This document shows positions 1 through 8,012 of a stretch of DNA of 64,000 bases, piece by piece. Both the position numbers and the translations under genes were made by a program. Position 1 is the first letter of the stretch; every line of letters begins with the position of its first letter. The DNA comes from Enterococcus quebecensis (GTDB lineage Bacteria; Bacillota; Bacilli; Lactobacillales; Enterococcaceae), in assembly GCF_001730365.1 (NCBI RefSeq), contig NZ_MIKB01000015.1:124001-188000 (forward strand). Direction: 5' to 3'. The notes under the pieces are model-generated. The model ran no database searches and was not told where the DNA came from. It saw only the letters and a list, made by a program, of their open reading frames with translations.

Positions 1-295
1 TAGTTGTTTCCTGTACAGGAGTTTGTACTGAAGCTGGTTTTTGAGGTGCCTCTCCAGTCGTACGGATCACTAGTTCTTCTCCTTCGAAGATCATATTTAT
101 ATTCGAAATATTATTGTCTTTAGCGATTAAATCGATCAAACTATTGTCTCCATTGAATTGGTGAGAAATAGTAGATAATGTATCTCCAGATTTTACTGTA
201 TATAAGCTATCAGCGTGTGCGTCAGTTGCTCCCATAAAAATGCCAAATCCTGCAGTCAAAGTTGTTGCTAATAAAATCGTTTTAAGTGATTTCAA
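1..295 (-). CDS. LysM-domain secreted protein, 3' part cut off by the window edge
   Basis: The visible 98 codons give a signal peptide (KSLKTILLATTLTAG, cleavage near AHA-D) followed by one LysM domain (YTVKSGDTLSTISHQF ... INMIFEGEELVI), which binds peptidoglycan or chitin glycans. A Pro/Gln/Thr-rich linker begins before the window ends, so the catalytic or functional domain is not seen. The start is TTG at 295, chosen because AAAGGAG lies just upstream (302-310) and the signal peptide begins there. Enterococcal proteins of this shape include wall hydrolases and small LysM antigens. Which one this is cannot be decided from the fragment. Confidence 0.8.
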   Translation of the reverse strand, partial: MKSLKTILLATTLTAGFGIFMGATDAHADSLYTVKSGDTLSTISHQFNGDNSLIDLIAKDNNISNINMIFEGEELVIRTTGEAPQKPASVQTPVQETT

Positions 296-674
296 TGTTG
301 TTTCTCCTTTGTAAAAAAATATTTTGTCGTTTGTTTATCGACTTTGCATACTTTAACATCTAAAAATATTTCATAGGTGAAAATGTCATGACAATTCGTT
401 ACGAGTATTTTTGTTGAGTAACAGCTTGTAAAAAAGGCTAGAAAAACACTTGTTCGTACGGCGTTTTGACTTACATTTTTCAACGGGAGAAATCATTATT
501 TTTTCTGAAATTTTCATCCTATATTTTTCATAACGAATGTAATATTACAAAATACTGGAATTGTTACAACAATTTTCGTATGATTTTTATTACTTCGGAG
601 AATTTTTTGGGAAAATTTTTCCATTTTAACACATTAATTAACACTCATTTTATCCCTTCACATGCTAAAAATCG
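296..674. other. Non-coding stretch upstream of the LysM gene
   Basis: AT-rich. It holds the ribosome-binding site of the LysM gene (302-310, minus strand). The short open frames on both strands have no ribosome-binding site and low-complexity translations. I see nothing else. Confidence 0.5.
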
Positions 675-712
675 CAAAAAAAAGAAGCACTTATACTAAT
701 TAAGCACTTCTT
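675..712 (-). terminator. Rho-independent terminator of the 408-aa gene
   Basis: 12-bp stem (arms 682-693 and 701-712) with two G-U pairs that form only in the minus-strand RNA. It is followed on that strand by a long U run (plus-strand A run 675-683). Confidence 0.75.
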
Positions 713-727
713 TTTTATTTATTTAAC

Positions 728-1954
728 CTATGCATCAAAATCTTTTTGTTCAATCACCGATTCTAACAACCTATTTTCAGTTTGAATGATATCAAAAAAC
801 GAACTAATCTTTTCTAATTGTTCATAATCAATTTGATATAATTTCACTCGTGGTTTAAAAAATAGAAAACCAGGTCGAATTTTAACACGTTCATTGATCA
901 AATGACATTGTTCCATCATAGATTGTAAGTCCATTTCAGATACACTATTCTTAATTTTTTCAATACGTGCTCGTTCATAGACCCATTGATTTTTAGTAAA
1001 CGTCATCTTTTCAGTAATCGTTACTAATTGACGGTTCAAACGCCATGATTGCTCAATAAATTTCGCTTTTTTATATAAATCATCATATTGAATTAAATCA
1101 ATCCGTACAGGTTTATACCAGTCTTCTTCATCAATAGATGATTTTTGATGCTTTTTGAATCGTTTTAACCCGCTAACGAGTAAACTGTTTTCTATGGCGA
1201 GCAGCTCGTGCTCCAATTTTTCTTTTGCTACCCGCACACGTTCCTTTGACGCTTTTTCTCTTTTCAAACTTTCTTTTAAAAAGAGGACTTCACTTTCTTC
1301 TGAACGAACAGGAGTAATTGATCGAACTTCTTCCAAAGGTTCAGGTTCCAATGTTTCCTCGTCTTCGAATTCACTGTCCTCAAAAAAAGGGCTCTTGAAG
1401 TTTTTTTCTTCAACATTCTCTTCTATAGACATTTCTACAGGAAAGCTAAGTGTCTCACCAGATAAGGGTAACTCTTCTTCTTCCCGAAAGTCCGAAAGAA
1501 GTCTTGCTTCTAAAATACTGCTGACTGATTTATCTTTTGAATAGCCCATTTGTTCAAGGCTAACTAAAACTGAAAACTGAACTGGTTCTTCTTCTGAATC
1601 AAATGAAACAGGAATCAATTCACACAAATATGTACTAAAAGAACCATCTATTTCTTCAACTATCTTTGTCCAAACAAACTGAGGAAACAACTCTTCTAAT
1701 TCTTCCAATAGAACATCCCAATTCAATTGAGCATGAAAAAACTGAATTTCCACATGTTTTTTTATAGATGAAGAAATTACTTTTCGGGAAAGTTCATCGC
1801 TTTCTCGAAAAGTAAGGAAATCTCCAGTTGAGCGTTCATAGAGTGCTTCACACGCTTCAACCATTTCTTCTACACTATCTTTTTGGTAGAGAACGGTCCC
1901 TGTAGTGAATGGGATTTCCCGTTGATGAAAAAACACATCAAAATAATCATTCAT
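728..1954 (-). CDS. Hypothetical 408-aa charged protein, last gene of a wall-hydrolase operon
   Basis: No family recognised. It has no signal peptide and no membrane segment, so it is probably cytoplasmic. The first ~140 residues look globular. Residues ~150-225 are very rich in Glu and Ser (probably disordered). From ~225 there are heptad-like charged helices (SLKREKASKERVRVAKEKLEHE), and the last ~120 residues are predicted helical. It starts 24 nt after the glucosaminidase stop and is followed by a good terminator, so it is the last gene of the transcript that also carries the D/Y-repeat protein and the hydrolase. A role linked to wall turnover or division is suggested only by that context. 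Confidence 0.65.
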   Translation of the reverse strand: MNDYFDVFFHQREIPFTTGTVLYQKDSVEEMVEACEALYERSTGDFLTFRESDELSRKVISSSIKKHVEIQFFHAQLNWDVLLEELEELFPQFVWTKIVEEIDGSFSTYLCELIPVSFDSEEEPVQFSVLVSLEQMGYSKDKSVSSILEARLLSDFREEEELPLSGETLSFPVEMSIEENVEEKNFKSPFFEDSEFEDEETLEPEPLEEVRSITPVRSEESEVLFLKESLKREKASKERVRVAKEKLEHELLAIENSLLVSGLKRFKKHQKSSIDEEDWYKPVRIDLIQYDDLYKKAKFIEQSWRLNRQLVTITEKMTFTKNQWVYERARIEKIKNSVSEMDLQSMMEQCHLINERVKIRPGFLFFKPRVKLYQIDYEQLEKISSFFDIIQTENRLLESVIEQKDFDA

Positions 1955-1978
1955 TAAACCGTTCTCCTTTCTTGTTTT

Positions 1979-3775
1979 TTATGATTGCAGATCATAAACT
2001 GGCCCTAAGATAAGTTGCTGACCTTCTGTTAAGAAATACTGATCTAAGTCGTTCCACTCTTTTAACGACCAAACTGAGATACCAGTCTTTTTAGAAATAC
2101 TCGCTAAAGTATCTCCTTTTTTGACTTCATATGTTTCTTTGGTTTTTTTACGAGTTGCGCTCACTTTATAATCTTTAGTTGTTGTTTCACTTGTTTCTTT
2201 TGTCGCTTTGGCAACTTTTGTTTCACTTGTCGATTTTGTTGCTTTTGTTTCGCTAGTTTCTTTTGTCGCTTTTTTGCTAGCTATTTTCTTATCAGCTGTT
2301 GCTGTTTTTGATTCATTTTTTGTTGATGAAGAAGTTGTCTCTTTGCCTGTAAAAGCATTAGATAACTTTTGAACCATCTCCAACGAACGATCTACTGCTG
2401 CTTCTTTTGGCATAGTAGTCATTTCTTCTTGCTGTCTTGGAATACTTAATTTTTGACCAATAAACAGCATTCGTCGATCTAATTGATTTTTTTCCAAAAT
2501 AGCTAGTGTCGAAATATTATACAAATCACTGATTGATTTAAGTGATTCGCCTTTTTTCACTGTATGCGTCAATAATTCAATCGCTTGATCTTTTTGAGCA
2601 TCTTTCTTTTCAATCTTATCAAACTTTGTATTTAAAGTGATCTTTTTAGCTTTTTTACTGTTCTTTTTATCTTTCAGGGTGTCATATTGGGTTAAATTAT
2701 ATGCATCGATCAAACCATTTAGTTTTGAATTATAACTAGTGTCTGTTGCATAACGCCCTGTTAGAAACTTGGTAGCATCTTTGTATGATTTCGTATTCGT
2801 TTTCCACGTTCCGCTGTAAAAAGCGTTACTGTAATCTGTACCACCTCTAAGAAGCTTAACATAATCACCTAAGGATTCTTTATACGATGGGTACTTTCTA
2901 AAATTAGAACGAATCGTAAACATGCTTCCAGAACCATTGTCTTCACTCGTAAGGAAGTTAGCACTTGCTCCTTCATAGCTGCCTTTGATCCCAAATAAAT
3001 TATAATTCGGTGCAGAAGCTAAGGCGCTATTTCCAGAAGCACTTTCCAGGATTGCCTGAGCAATCATAACTGATGCATATAAATTGTTCTCACCAGCAAT
3101 TGCACGGGCATCTTCACCGATAACTTTAACAAAACTTTTGGTTGTTAAATTAGGGCTAATATGAAATACCTGATCTGACCCAGATGGGCTGTTGCTTCCA
3201 GTATGACTGCCAGTCACGTTTCCTATGTTCGTGTTCGGCCTGCTAGGCTGCTGCACTGAACCTGATTGTGCCGGCGGAGTTGTATTAGGTCTTGACGGTC
3301 TACTTGGCTGCGGTTTTGGTTTTGGCTTTGGTTTTGGTTTTGACGGCGTTGTCGTTGAACTTGACGTGCTCGTCGAGCTGCTTGTCGTACTGCTCGTTGT
3401 GGAATCAGTTGATGACGACGACGTGCTAGACGAACTTGTTGATTCAGTTGTATCTTGTGTAGAACTAGTATCATCCGTTGTACTAGTTGATTCACTGCTC
3501 GTCTCTTCGGTAGATTCTTCCGTTGTAGAAGTCGAACTGCTCTCAACAGAAGAGCTGGTTTCTATTCCTTCTACCGTACTTTCTGTTGTTTCATGTTCCT
3601 TAGTTGAAGATAAAATTTTAACATCTTCTTGTTTTTCAGAACCTTCTGTTGCTTTATGATCGATTTCTTTAGCAACAATCGGTTGAACATCGGTAACAGA
3701 AAGGACAGCACTTGAAGTAAGCAACCCTACACTTAATAATCGCATTTTTTTACTGTTTAGATTTCTTTTTTTCAT
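1979..3775 (-). CDS. Secreted GH73-type N-acetylglucosaminidase with two LysM domains
   Basis: Peptidoglycan hydrolase acting outside the cell. Signal peptide at residues 1-36 (hydrophobic LLSVGLLTSSAVLS, VAK-E). Residues ~60-145 form a long Ser/Thr-rich linker, followed by a (KP)n stretch at 146-156. The glucosaminidase domain runs ~208-363, with likely catalytic Glu244 in AQAILESASG and the family signature NYNLFGIKG. LysM domains lie at ~403-447 and near the C-terminus (YEVKKGDTLASISKKTG), separated by a Lys/Thr-rich linker with repeated KETSE/TKAT units. This resembles enterococcal and streptococcal autolysins that cut the glycan for daughter-cell separation, but the domain order differs from E. 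faecalis AtlA, which has more LysM repeats. It lies 17 nt after the D/Y-repeat gene, so the two are very probably co-transcribed. Confidence 0.88.
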   Translation of the reverse strand: MKKRNLNSKKMRLLSVGLLTSSAVLSVTDVQPIVAKEIDHKATEGSEKQEDVKILSSTKEHETTESTVEGIETSSSVESSSTSTTEESTEETSSESTSTTDDTSSTQDTTESTSSSSTSSSSTDSTTSSTTSSSTSTSSSTTTPSKPKPKPKPKPQPSRPSRPNTTPPAQSGSVQQPSRPNTNIGNVTGSHTGSNSPSGSDQVFHISPNLTTKSFVKVIGEDARAIAGENNLYASVMIAQAILESASGNSALASAPNYNLFGIKGSYEGASANFLTSEDNGSGSMFTIRSNFRKYPSYKESLGDYVKLLRGGTDYSNAFYSGTWKTNTKSYKDATKFLTGRYATDTSYNSKLNGLIDAYNLTQYDTLKDKKNSKKAKKITLNTKFDKIEKKDAQKDQAIELLTHTVKKGESLKSISDLYNISTLAILEKNQLDRRMLFIGQKLSIPRQQEEMTTMPKEAAVDRSLEMVQKLSNAFTGKETTSSSTKNESKTATADKKIASKKATKETSETKATKSTSETKVAKATKETSETTTKDYKVSATRKKTKETYEVKKGDTLASISKKTGISVWSLKEWNDLDQYFLTEGQQLILGPVYDLQS

Positions 3776-3792
3776 CTTGTGTCCTCTCTTTT

Positions 3793-4938
3793 TTATTGGT
3801 ATGGATCTTCTTTCACCAAGTTGATGATTTGATTGAAGGCTTGTTCTGATTCTTCCTTAACATCCTTGATGCGTTTGTAATAGTTTTGGTATTCTTGTTC
3901 TGCACGTTCTAAACGTTTTAAGACACCAGCTTTTCTCTTTGTCTCTTCGTTGATTAGTTGTGCACGCTGATTTGCCTGATTAATTATTTCTTTCGCTTGT
4001 TTCTTCGCTTCCAACAATACTTCACCAATATCTTCTTTAGATAATTGTTGATCAACATCTATCGTTTTTTGTGCTAATTGACGCTTAGCTGTTTCAAGCT
4101 CTTGACGAACTTTTGCTAGTTCTTCATAAGCACCCGTGTCAGTTGGCGTATCTGATGCCATAATCACAATACGATCTTCTGAAAGTTTATCAATTTCTTC
4201 TTGTTTCGCTAATAGCTCTTGTTCATACTGTCTAATTTTATTAGCAAAACGCTCTGCTTTTTTACGATTTAAATCAGTCTCATCGATTTGACGATTGCTT
4301 TCACGTAACAAAGTATTGTATTTACTTTTCACTTGTTCAAGCTCAGCCATACGAGCATCATAGTCTTTTGGTACAGCTTGTACCATTGATAATTCATTTT
4401 CCAGAGCTTCACTTGTTTGACGTGCAGCGTCTACTTCATTTTGCAATTGAGTAATTTCTCTCTTGCTCTTGCGTAGTTCCGCTTTTAACTCTCTAAGTTC
4501 ACCTTGAAGTTGTTCATTTTCTTCTTGAAGCTCTTCTAGTTCTTCATCATCAATGACCTCATTAACTGGTGGTCTTTTTTTCTTTGGTTTTGGTTTTCTT
4601 GGTGCTGGTTTTTGTTTTTTCTTCTTCAAAGAGAATAACGAACGGTTATCTTCTTCGTCATCTTCATCGTCATAATCTTCGTCATCGTAGTCGTCATCAT
4701 CATAATCTTCGTCATCATCGTAGTCGTCATCATCATCATAATCTTCGTCGTCATCATAGTCGTCATCATCATCATCATAATCTTCGTCGTCATCGTCGTA
4801 GTCGTCATCATCATAATCTTCGTCGTCATCATAGTCGTCATCATCATCATAATCTTCATCGTCGTAATCTTCGTCATCATACTCATCGTAATCTTCGTAC
4901 TTTTTTCTTTTTTTACCTTTGCCAAAAATTTTTAGCAT
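3793..4938 (-). CDS. Acidic Asp/Tyr-repeat coiled-coil protein, DivIVA-like C-terminus
   Basis: No known function. Residues 1-12 are basic. Residues ~14-97 consist almost only of Asp, Tyr and Glu in imperfect units such as DYDDDDDYDDDE. This is followed by a basic Lys/Pro patch (~104-124) and coiled coil over most of ~128-370. The C-terminal part (EAKKQAKEIINQANQRAQLI) resembles the helical segment of DivIVA/GpsB-type proteins. No signal peptide or membrane segment is visible, so it is probably cytoplasmic or peripheral to the membrane. The corresponding DNA (about 4645-4900) is a degenerate GAT/TAT triplet repeat, prone to length change. As first gene of the operon with a secreted glucosaminidase, it may organise a site of wall synthesis or splitting; that is inference. 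Confidence 0.7.
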   Translation of the reverse strand: MLKIFGKGKKRKKYEDYDEYDDEDYDDEDYDDDDDYDDDEDYDDDDYDDDDEDYDDDDDDYDDDEDYDDDDDYDDDEDYDDDDYDDEDYDDEDDEEDNRSLFSLKKKKQKPAPRKPKPKKKRPPVNEVIDDEELEELQEENEQLQGELRELKAELRKSKREITQLQNEVDAARQTSEALENELSMVQAVPKDYDARMAELEQVKSKYNTLLRESNRQIDETDLNRKKAERFANKIRQYEQELLAKQEEIDKLSEDRIVIMASDTPTDTGAYEELAKVRQELETAKRQLAQKTIDVDQQLSKEDIGEVLLEAKKQAKEIINQANQRAQLINEETKRKAGVLKRLERAEQEYQNYYKRIKDVKEESEQAFNQIINLVKEDPYQ

Positions 4939-5814
4939 ATGCTCACTTCCTCCTAATAATATCGGGCTATTTCTTTTATTGATTATTTTTAACGTATCAA
5001 TTAAACACTAAGTAATTTAGTTGAGTTGTCTATATGTAACTATAGTGACAAGTGCAGTAATCTTTTTATTTGTAAAAATAATCAACTTCACTTCTGAGCT
5101 TAATCTGAGTTTATTTTCATTATGTAAAAAACGGTACTCAAAAAAACCTCTGAAAACATGCCTACCTTCCTCCATTTTATCAGATAACGCCTCAACAAAC
5201 AAATCGAATTCAAGATTTATTTTCATTTTTACAAAACTAAAATCACTCTCACTTCATAATTTCTAAAAAATAGAAATAAAATATAGTCAAACCCATGTTT
5301 TTTTATGAGTATATTTCCAAAAAATACGTTATTCGATTTTATTATTATATTCAAAATCACTATTAATAGTTTTTTTCACATTCAATTTTCCAACTACAAA
5401 AAGACAATTTTATTCATCTTTCCTTTAAAAAATCATAAGAACTTCCACATTCAACTATTCATCGGGCTTAACTTTGCTTTTATCAAGTATTTAGTAAAGA
5501 TAAAGTAGGTACTGACAAAAAATAGTCCTTAAAAACAACTAGTCATTTTATTTCATTTTCGTCTGTTATTTATTCTATAATAATTAATTAAACAATTGAT
5601 AGTCACTGTTCAACATTTTTTTTGTTAAAAAGTAATTTTTAGCATAAATAAACGTCAGTTTCTATCAAATTCCAATGTTCTTTTAATCTTTCCAACTATA
5701 ATATGATGGTTATTCAATTAAGACTTCTCTCAGTTACTACTAAATTTTCGTAAAACAACCTATTTTTCATTTAACAACTGTTAGATTGATTATTTACAAG
5801 AAAAGTTAGACAAA
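4939..5814. other. Long AT-rich intergenic stretch
   Basis: About 900 nt before the ATPase terminator. The short open frames on both strands are low-complexity (Phe/Ile/Lys/Asn-rich) and lack ribosome-binding sites. The promoter of the D/Y-repeat operon must lie at its left end. I recognise no RNA gene or repeat. Confidence 0.5.
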
Positions 5815-5866
5815 TAAAAAAGCGCCGATAGAGTAAATCGAAATCTCGTCTTACTCTATCAGCGCT
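5815..5866 (-). terminator. Terminator of the metal ATPase gene
   Basis: 16-bp stem (5821-5836 with 5851-5866, one G-U pair in the minus-strand RNA), followed on that strand by a U run. It starts about 10 nt after the ATPase stop codon. Confidence 0.85.
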
Positions 5867-5876
5867 AAACATTTTT

Positions 5877-7817
5877 CTATTCTCTAGATGGTATCAATAA
5901 GCGTAATCCATTCAGTATAACTAGTAAAGTACTACCTTCATGCGCGATAATACCAATTGTAATATCCATTTTCCCAAAAATATTTAATGTGATTAACAAA
6001 AATACGATAAACATTGAAAAAATAATATTTTGCCAAACCACTCGATCTAATCGTTTAGAAATAGAATAGGCATAACTGAACTTCGTTAAATCATTTTGCA
6101 TCAACACCGCATCGGCAACATCAATGGCAATATCTGTTCCATCTCCCATGGCAACACCTATGTCTGCCGTAACCAAAGCAGGTGCATCATTAACGCCATC
6201 ACCAAGCATAGCTACACTACCATATCTCTCTTGCTGATCTTTGATAATCGCAGCTTTATTTTCTGGCAATACATTTCCAACCACCTCATCAATGCCAATT
6301 TGACGTCCAACTGCCTGCCCTGTCAATTCCGCATCGCCTGTAATCATCGTTGTGTGAATGCCTTGTGATTTTAAATAGCTAACCACTGTTTTTGCATTTT
6401 TATTCGGTACATCCATCATAGCAATCAGGCCAATGACTTCATCATCTTTCGCGAAATAAACTACCGTTTTGCCTTCTTTAGCGTATTGTTCATTATGAGC
6501 ATTAATTTGAGGATTTACTAACGTGAAATTCTCTGGTTTACCAATTTGATAGGTACTTCCTTGATACGTAGTTACTAGTCCTTTACCGATTTCATTTTCA
6601 ACCGTTAATGCTAATTCTTTTTCTGCTTTAAAATTTTTCAAAATAGCGTTCGCTAATGGGTGGTTCGCTGTTTTTTCCATTGCAACAATCACATCAATAC
6701 AGTCTTGCTCTTTCATATCTGTTGATCCCGTTAAAAAATAAAAATCAGTTACAGAGGGTTTTCCTTTGGTTAGTGTTCCGGTTTTGTCAAAAGCTACTGA
6801 CTTGATCGTTGCCAAGTTTGCTAGATATGAACCGCCTTTGAACAAAACACCTCTTTTAGCTAAATTGGAAATCCCTGACAATGTTGCAGGTACTGCACTG
6901 GCTGCCAACGCACATGGAGAAGCTGAGATCAAGAACACCATACCTCGATAAAAACTTTCATCCCATGTCCAATTAAACAAAAATGGACCAATAACTATAA
7001 ATAATGGAACTAAAATCAAAACAGCTGTTACATAATGGGGAGCTAGTTTTTGAATTTTAGTCGCTGTTTTAGATAAATTTGATTGGGATTGATTGACTAA
7101 TTGGAGAACTTTAGCAAATACAGTGTCACTGCTGTCTTTAGTTACTTCCATAGTAAATGCCCCGTTGCCATTGATCGTACTACCAAAGACTTCATCACCG
7201 ACTGTTTTTTCACGAGGGATACTTTCTCCATTAATAGAAGATTCATCAATGGATGTACTTCCAGAAATGATGATCCCATCTGTTGCAATTTGATCTCCGT
7301 TCAACACTTGTAGCTTATCACCGATTTTTAAATCAGATACATCCACCGTTTCCACCTTACCATCAGATTGAATTAAACGAGCTTCTGTCGGATTCATTTT
7401 GAGCAGATTGGTGATTTCTCTTTTACTTCGTCCCTCTGCATACTCTTCAAGAAAATGAGCTGCAGCAAAAATAATAATCAGCAAAGCTCCTTCTTCATAT
7501 TTCCCAATAATTGTCGCTCCAAGTGCAGCTAAGGTCATTAAAATATGGACATTGGGCGTAAACTTCCCTCGCTCTTTGGTGTCGTTTATGGTATCGACAA
7601 CACCTTCTAAAACAATGTGATAGCCAGATAAGAGCATTGCACTAACAAAAAGAATATTTTGTAAAAGCGTTCCTTCATTTACAAAAAATGCACTAAGAAA
7701 AATAGCTAGCCCTACAAAAAATAAAATAACCGGAGATTTCCCGTGATCATGCTCGTGATCGTGGTTATGTCCTTTTTCTTTAGTGGAATCGTGTGTATGT
7801 TTTTTTGTTGTTTCCAT
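5877..7817 (-). CDS. P1B-4-type heavy-metal ATPase (PfeT/FrvA/CoaT-like Fe2+ or Co2+ exporter)
   Basis: Membrane pump driven by ATP. Visible motifs are a His/Asp-rich N-terminus (HDHEHDHG), the actuator motif NGES, the TM4 motif SPC (ISASPCALAAS), the phosphorylation site DKTGT, the HP locus (NHPLA), the hinge GDGVNDAPAL and HEGST in the penultimate membrane helix. The SPC plus HEG(S/G)T pair defines the P1B-4 group; Cd/Zn and Cu pumps have CPC. Known members export Fe(II) or Co(II). The start is the ATG at 7817: GGGAGG lies 9 nt before it, whereas ATG 7826 abuts that site and the farther ATG at 7889 has none. A canonical promoter with three palindromes lies upstream (7873-7932). No regulator gene is next to it. 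Confidence 0.88.
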   Translation of the reverse strand: METTKKHTHDSTKEKGHNHDHEHDHGKSPVILFFVGLAIFLSAFFVNEGTLLQNILFVSAMLLSGYHIVLEGVVDTINDTKERGKFTPNVHILMTLAALGATIIGKYEEGALLIIIFAAAHFLEEYAEGRSKREITNLLKMNPTEARLIQSDGKVETVDVSDLKIGDKLQVLNGDQIATDGIIISGSTSIDESSINGESIPREKTVGDEVFGSTINGNGAFTMEVTKDSSDTVFAKVLQLVNQSQSNLSKTATKIQKLAPHYVTAVLILVPLFIVIGPFLFNWTWDESFYRGMVFLISASPCALAASAVPATLSGISNLAKRGVLFKGGSYLANLATIKSVAFDKTGTLTKGKPSVTDFYFLTGSTDMKEQDCIDVIVAMEKTANHPLANAILKNFKAEKELALTVENEIGKGLVTTYQGSTYQIGKPENFTLVNPQINAHNEQYAKEGKTVVYFAKDDEVIGLIAMMDVPNKNAKTVVSYLKSQGIHTTMITGDAELTGQAVGRQIGIDEVVGNVLPENKAAIIKDQQERYGSVAMLGDGVNDAPALVTADIGVAMGDGTDIAIDVADAVLMQNDLTKFSYAYSISKRLDRVVWQNIIFSMFIVFLLITLNIFGKMDITIGIIAHEGSTLLVILNGLRLLIPSRE

Positions 7818-7872
7818 TTTGTTCATCCTCCCTTTTCGATTGTTTTCTGAAAAGATACACTTTATCTTTTCA

Positions 7873-7932
7873 AATGAATAACCGTTCATATATTATAGTT
7901 CTATAATACATGAATGAACATTCATGTGTCAA
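7873..7932 (-). promoter_or_regulatory. Metal ATPase promoter with three palindromic operator candidates
   Basis: On the minus strand, TTGACA (7932-7927), an 18-nt spacer and TATTAT (7908-7903). A perfect 9-2-9 palindrome (7908-7927, TGAA-N6-TTCA core) fills the spacer. A perfect 7-2-7 palindrome (7892-7907) covers the -10, and ATGAA-N6-TTCAT (7875-7890) lies just downstream. TGAA-N6-TTCA is the usual half-site arrangement of ArsR/SmtB-family metal repressors. Confidence 0.65.
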
Positions 7933-7955
7933 GAGAAAATAACTCTCTTTTATGA

Positions 7956-7995
7956 ACAAAAAAAGTTGAAGTAAGGTTTGTTACTCCTTACTTCA
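7956..7995 (-). terminator. Terminator of the oligopeptide-binding protein gene
   Basis: 10-bp stem TGAAGTAAGG/CCTTACTTCA (7967-7976, 7986-7995) with a U run on the minus strand, 18 nt after the stop codon. Confidence 0.8.
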
Positions 7996-8012
7996 GCCTG
8001 AATTTATTTGGC

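Noticed and set aside
466-699. 77-codon plus-strand frame
   Set aside because: AT-rich, ends in the terminator of the opposite gene, no ribosome-binding site, no recognisable protein.
3225-3659. Long open frames opposite and in other frames of the Ser/Thr-rich glucosaminidase linker
   Set aside because: Their Val/Leu/Ser or Arg/Gln repeats are by-products of the low-complexity linker codons; no ribosome-binding sites.
4569-4982. His/Arg-rich and Met/Thr-rich frames across the D/Y repeat
   Set aside because: Shadow frames of a triplet repeat. The Asp/Tyr frame continues into a sensible coiled-coil protein with a normal start.
5877-7817. Cadmium/zinc (CadA) or copper ATPase
   Set aside because: TM4 motif is SPC, not CPC, and HEGST is present, which fits the P1B-4 group.
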